Below are positions 60,962 through 64,000 of a DNA stretch of 64,000 bases, piece by piece (the first letter of the stretch is position 1; every line of letters starts with the position of its first letter). The stretch spans positions 1 through 64,000 of the forward strand of contig NZ_BSUG01000020.1 of assembly GCF_030161475.1 (NCBI RefSeq). Reading direction: 5' to 3'. The stretch comes from Tetragenococcus halophilus subsp. flandriensis. GTDB lineage: Bacteria > Bacillota > Bacilli > Lactobacillales > Enterococcaceae. The notes beneath the pieces were generated by a model, which was not told the origin of the DNA, ran no database searches, and worked only from the letters and a program-made list of their open reading frames with translations. Both the position numbers and the translations under genes were made by a program.

Positions 60962-61027
60962 TCAATACAACGTTTTGTACCAGCTTTGCCATGTTTGTCT
61001 TACTTGCTTAATATAAACGTTTTTCAT
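60962..61027 (-). CDS. Tryptophan leader peptide of the trp transporter operon
   Basis: A 21-residue peptide: MKNVYIKQVRQ, then TWQSWYKTLY. Two Trp codons (60991-60989 and 60982-60980) lie shortly before the stop. GGAAGGGAG precedes the ATG with an 11-base gap. The last codons contain GTTGTAT, which can pair with the first attenuator segment, so ribosome position can choose between structures. This is typical of Trp attenuation. Confidence 0.85.
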   Translation of the reverse strand: MKNVYIKQVRQTWQSWYKTLY

Positions 61028-61063
61028 GATGGCTTTTGCTCCCTTCCTTATTAATTTGATTTA

Positions 61064-61092
61064 ATCATAACTGATTCATTATTTTACGTCAA
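61064..61092 (-). promoter_or_regulatory. Promoter of the trp transporter leader
   Basis: On the - strand TTGACG (61092-61087) and TATGAT (61069-61064) with a 17-bp spacer. It begins 8 bases after the stop of the upstream gene. Confidence 0.8.
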
Positions 61093-61099
61093 CTATTTT

Positions 61100-61666
61100 T
61101 TATTTTTCCTCTACTTCAATGTTCCACATAGGCAGGCGATTTAACTCCGGGATGAAATTTTCTTTCGGGTCTTTCACTGAACTTAATGTAAAACGATTTT
61201 TTTCTTCACCGTTTTGGAAAAAGATAAAAGTTACTTCGTCAGATGCTATATTATAAGTATTTTTTATTTCTTGTGTTTGATAAACAAGAGGATAATAATA
61301 AAATTTTCGATTAAGTTCGTCTTCTTTTTGCTTAATGATCTGTAAAGCTTTTCTCGTCTCTGTTTGATTAGGTTTAGCAAACATCACTGAAACTGCCTTT
61401 TTTTCATTAATAATTTTATCCCCTTCCCCATAGGAAAAAGGAACAATCTTTTTTGTTGGAAGATCTTCATAAATTAGATTATCCATTTGTGCAGCTCGTA
61501 TTTTATTATTAACGGTCAATGTAAGAAAAGTAAGAGCTATTACCAGCAAAAGGGCAAAAAATACACCTAAAACACTCTTTTTCTTATTCGCATTTATTGT
61601 ATCTGCAAAACCATACCATAAAGCTTGAAGGCTATTTTTTATTTTTTTTACCAACCGACTCATCAT
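61100..61666 (-). CDS. Membrane-anchored extracellular protein, unknown
   Basis: A 188-residue protein: basic N-terminus, one membrane helix (about 35-57, VLGVFFALLLVIALTFLTL), and an outer domain of about 125 residues. The outer domain (AVSVMFAKPNQTET ... VTFIFFQNGEEKNRFTL) has a strand-helix-strand pattern like a thioredoxin fold but without redox Cys. Start near the ATG-ATG pair at 61666/61663, behind GGTGGAAAAGGG; an earlier in-frame codon at 61699 has no site. It is not obviously linked to the trp transporter. Confidence 0.6.
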   Translation of the reverse strand: MMSRLVKKIKNSLQALWYGFADTINANKKKSVLGVFFALLLVIALTFLTLTVNNKIRAAQMDNLIYEDLPTKKIVPFSYGEGDKIINEKKAVSVMFAKPNQTETRKALQIIKQKEDELNRKFYYYPLVYQTQEIKNTYNIASDEVTFIFFQNGEEKNRFTLSSVKDPKENFIPELNRLPMWNIEVEEK

Positions 61667-61777
61667 AAACCCTTTTCCACCTGCTTTAACACTTGTCATT
61701 TTAATTTATACTAGCAGTAAATAAATACTGCCGTCAAGCACTATCACAAAAACATTTTATTATTTTTGTGTTACATT

Positions 61778-61806
61778 TTGTTTTCTTTTCTATAATTCGT
61801 TATAAT
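61778..61806 (+). promoter_or_regulatory. Promoter of rqcH
   Basis: TTGTTT at 61778-61783 and TATAAT at 61801-61806 with a 17-bp spacer, 35 bases before the start codon. Confidence 0.7.
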
Positions 61807-61840
61807 AGACAAAGACAAATTGAAGAAATGAGGGAATATC

Positions 61841-63547
61841 ATGTCATTTGATGGTATATTTACCCATTTAATGGTAAAAGAGTTGACTGTACAGTTACAA
61901 AATGGACGTGTTCATAAAATTCAGCAACCCTATGACCATGAAATTGTATTAATTATACGCGCGCAGCGTCAAAATCATAAATTATTACTATCTGCCAATT
62001 CTAATTATGCTCGAATTCAACTAACGAACATGCGATATGATAACCCAACTACACCCCCTAACTTTGTTATGATGTTAAGAAAATACCTAGAAGGCGCTAT
62101 TTTACAGTCCATTGAACAAGTGGCTAATGATCGAATTATCCACTTTACCTTTTCCCATCGTGACGAACTGGGAGATTTGGAGAATATCGTATTGGTAGTC
62201 GAGTTAATGGGTCGACATAGTACGATCCTATTATTAAATCAAGAAACAGGCAAAATTTTAGATGCTGTTAAACATATCGGATTATCGCAAAATACCTATC
62301 GTACCCTTTTACCAGGCGCTACTTATATCGCGCCTCCCAAACAAGAAGTACTCAATCCGTTTACTGCAGATGATACGCAGGTTTTTGATCGACTTTCAAC
62401 ACTTGAGGAAGTAACAGGAAAAGCGCTACAAACGCAATTTCAAGGTTTAGGTCGAGATACAGCTGATGAACTAGCTTTTCGCTTAAATGAAAAACCCAAT
62501 GAAAAAATTGCTGTTTGGACTAACTTTTTTACTGAATTAACACAACACACACAACCTACTTATACAAAAACCGGGAAAAAAGAATTTTTTACACCCATTG
62601 TTTATCATCATTTAGAACAACAACAAATTGAACATGACACTTATCCTAGTTTAAGCCAATTGTTAGATTCCTTTTATATAGAAAAAGCTGAAAGAGATCG
62701 GGTAAAGCAGCAAGGAAACTTTTTGATTAAAAGAGTTGAAAATGAGATTAAACGCAATCAAACAAAACTAAAAAAACGTGAAAAAACGCTGGCAGATTCC
62801 AAAAACGCAGAAGAATTTCGACAAAAAGGCGAACTTTTGACCACCTTTATGAACCAAGTACCTCGGGGTAAAAATCAAGTTGAACTAGCTAACTATTACA
62901 ATGAAAATCAACCACTTACGATTTCTTTAGACCCTGCCCTTTCGCCTAGCCAAAATGCACAAAAATACTTTCAACGTTATCAAAAGTTACGCAATGCCGT
63001 CAAAGTTGTCGGACAACAAATCAAAGACGCTAAGGATGAACTGGCTTATTTAGAATCAGTTATGGCACAAATTGAGCTGGCTTCTCCTACCGATTTAAAA
63101 TTAATTAGGGAAGAATTGACGACACAAGGCTATATTAAGTCTCCTAGTAAAAAGAAGAAAAAACAAGAGAAAAAGTCTCAACCTGAACAATTCCTTGCAA
63201 GCGATGGAACGCAAATTTTGGTCGGAAAAAATAATTTACAAAATGATCGTTTAACCATGAAATCCGCCAAAAAAACTGATCATTGGTTACATGCTAAAGA
63301 TATTCCAGGTTCGCATGTGATCATTCGAAGTGCTGAACCTGCTGAAGAGACGATTATAGAAGCAGCTAAACTAGCAGCTTACTTTTCTAAATATCGTTTT
63401 TCTTCTTCAGTACCAGTGGATATGGTTCAAGTAAAACACATCAGAAAACCTAATGGCGCTAAACCCGGCTTTGTTATTTATGAAAATCAAAGCACTTATT
63501 TTGTTACTCCTAGTAAAGAAGATGTCGATCAATTAAAAAAAGAATAA
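61841..63547 (+). CDS. rqcH: RqcH (NFACT family, Rqc2 homologue / fibronectin-binding protein type)
   Basis: A 568-residue NFACT protein that binds stalled 50S-peptidyl-tRNA complexes and adds Ala tails for degradation; older names refer to fibronectin binding. NFACT-N domain (about 1-200) with MSFDGIFTHLM at its start, helix-hairpin-helix and a long coiled coil (about 290-430, with KKREKTLADSKNAEEF), then NFACT-R domain (about 450-560) with GKNNLQNDRLTMKSAKKTD and HAKDIPGSHVII. Length normal. One of the few + genes right of dif. Confidence 0.93.
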   Translation: MSFDGIFTHLMVKELTVQLQNGRVHKIQQPYDHEIVLIIRAQRQNHKLLLSANSNYARIQLTNMRYDNPTTPPNFVMMLRKYLEGAILQSIEQVANDRIIHFTFSHRDELGDLENIVLVVELMGRHSTILLLNQETGKILDAVKHIGLSQNTYRTLLPGATYIAPPKQEVLNPFTADDTQVFDRLSTLEEVTGKALQTQFQGLGRDTADELAFRLNEKPNEKIAVWTNFFTELTQHTQPTYTKTGKKEFFTPIVYHHLEQQQIEHDTYPSLSQLLDSFYIEKAERDRVKQQGNFLIKRVENEIKRNQTKLKKREKTLADSKNAEEFRQKGELLTTFMNQVPRGKNQVELANYYNENQPLTISLDPALSPSQNAQKYFQRYQKLRNAVKVVGQQIKDAKDELAYLESVMAQIELASPTDLKLIREELTTQGYIKSPSKKKKKQEKKSQPEQFLASDGTQILVGKNNLQNDRLTMKSAKKTDHWLHAKDIPGSHVIIRSAEPAEETIIEAAKLAAYFSKYRFSSSVPVDMVQVKHIRKPNGAKPGFVIYENQSTYFVTPSKEDVDQLKKE

Positions 63548-63556
63548 AGTAAGAAG

Positions 63557-63605
63557 ACCCACTAAAGCTTGATGTGAACTAACAGACTTTAGTGGGTTTC
63601 CTTTA
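63557..63605 (+). terminator. Terminator between rqcH and the carbonic anhydrase gene
   Basis: ACCCACTAAAG pairs with CTTTAGTGGGT around a 20-base loop, followed by TTTCCTTT. On the - strand it is followed by a weaker T-run, so it may serve both converging genes. Confidence 0.75.
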
Positions 63606-64000
63606 TCTTTTATAAAAAATAGGACGTTGATTTTTATTTTGCAAAGGACGATTGTTAGGTGAAAGACTGCTTTTAAAAGCTTCGATAAGAAAGCGTGACA
63701 TTAGGCCTATTTGATCAAAAACAAACCACTGAACGGGACCTTCTGTGGGTGGTGTTGTAAGTGAACCTTCATAATGAAAATAAGTTATATTTTCTGGCAA
63801 AAAAATCTCAGGATTCAAGGATTGCTCTTTATCTTTACCAGCCTCTAACATCAGCTTGCCGTTATTACATTTTTTGTCTTCATCCTCGACTAAATCAAAA
63901 AGTACAGCACAAACTAAGGGATTTCCATCTTCGTTTTTATGTACCAGATGAAACTCTAAAGGCGCTTGTTGTTTACTGATTACATGCTCACTAGGCATAT
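63603..64000 (-). CDS. Alpha-carbonic anhydrase, C-terminal part (cut by window edge)
   Basis: The last 132 or so residues of an alpha-type carbonic anhydrase, which hydrates CO2. PSEHVISKQQAPLEFHLVHK is the second metal-ligand region with the zinc His of EFHLVH, and YEGSLTTPPTEGPVQWFVF holds the substrate-pocket Thr residues. The first zinc-binding His pair and the signal peptide lie beyond the window. The Met near 63998 is internal and not the start. Alpha-class enzymes in Gram-positive bacteria are usually exported. Confidence 0.85.
   Translation of the reverse strand, partial: MPSEHVISKQQAPLEFHLVHKNEDGNPLVCAVLFDLVEDEDKKCNNGKLMLEAGKDKEQSLNPEIFLPENITYFHYEGSLTTPPTEGPVQWFVFDQIGLMSRFLIEAFKSSLSPNNRPLQNKNQRPIFYKR

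Noticed and set aside
57601-61080. T-box riboswitches before aro and trp genes
   Set aside because: The conserved T-box sequence with GGUGGNACCGCG before the terminator is absent; leader peptides with matching codons and alternative hairpins explain the regions better.

Overview
The window is low-GC Firmicute chromosome. Gene content and order point to Enterococcaceae (an Enterococcus- or Tetragenococcus-like organism), inferred from the aroE-aroF-aroB-aroC-tyrA-aroA-aroK-pheA order followed by an LCP gene, a KtrB/TrkH potassium channel subunit, YibE/F pair, Mga-type regulator, haem catalase and RqcH. No rRNA or tRNA gene was seen. The species cannot be fixed from sequence reading alone.

Layout. 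(1) 0.3-23.8 kb: chromosomal genes, all on the + strand: two unknown genes, a methyltransferase, an Mga-like regulator with a NADH-oxidase-like flavoprotein, YibE/F pair, KtrB, a nuclease-like/sce7725-like pair, YdhK lipoprotein, aldehyde dehydrogenase, P-type ATPase with a hairpin leader, catalase, a second flavoprotein, a 2-hydroxyacid dehydrogenase, YbaK-like deacylase, a broken acetyltransferase, glutamate racemase and a half-decayed RelB/YafQ toxin-antitoxin pair. (2) 24.1-44.0 kb: an integrative conjugative element (ICE) with a Tn916/ICEBs1-type conjugation module (HelP-like DUF961 proteins, ArdA, TcpA, oriT, MobT relaxase, TcpC, TcpE, VirB4, VirB6, cell-wall hydrolase), a second intact RelB/YafQ pair, a LysM surface protein and a divergent tyrosine recombinase at the right end. 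(3) 44.1-64 kb: mostly - strand genes: acetyltransferase, a propeller-like membrane protein, a CYP152-type P450 (+), DegV, LCP protein, the aromatic amino acid operon, a tryptophan-type ABC transporter, an unknown membrane protein, RqcH (+) and the end of an alpha-carbonic anhydrase.

The central observation is that the ICE sits in the chromosome's dif site. A 28-bp sequence at 43988-44015 (read on the - strand) has the two Xer arms of a Firmicute dif. The gene strand bias flips exactly there (+ to the left, - to the right), as expected at the replication terminus. The ICE is bounded by a 42-bp perfect direct repeat that ends exactly where the XerC arm begins. Further dif-like sites lie inside the ICE (28028-28055) and 3.4 kb right of dif (47410-47437).

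The second observation is a pair of leader-peptide attenuators. The aro operon is preceded by an 18-residue peptide with a Tyr-Tyr-Phe-Ser-Tyr-Phe run. The ABC transporter is preceded by a 21-residue peptide with two Trp codons. Each is followed by a chain of mutually exclusive hairpins ending in an intrinsic terminator, and both have strong promoters with 17-bp spacers. The two leaders share sequence blocks and so look like one family of attenuator adapted to different aromatic amino acids. Together with ACT domains in TyrA and PheA, this gives control of aromatic amino acid supply at both transcription and enzyme level.
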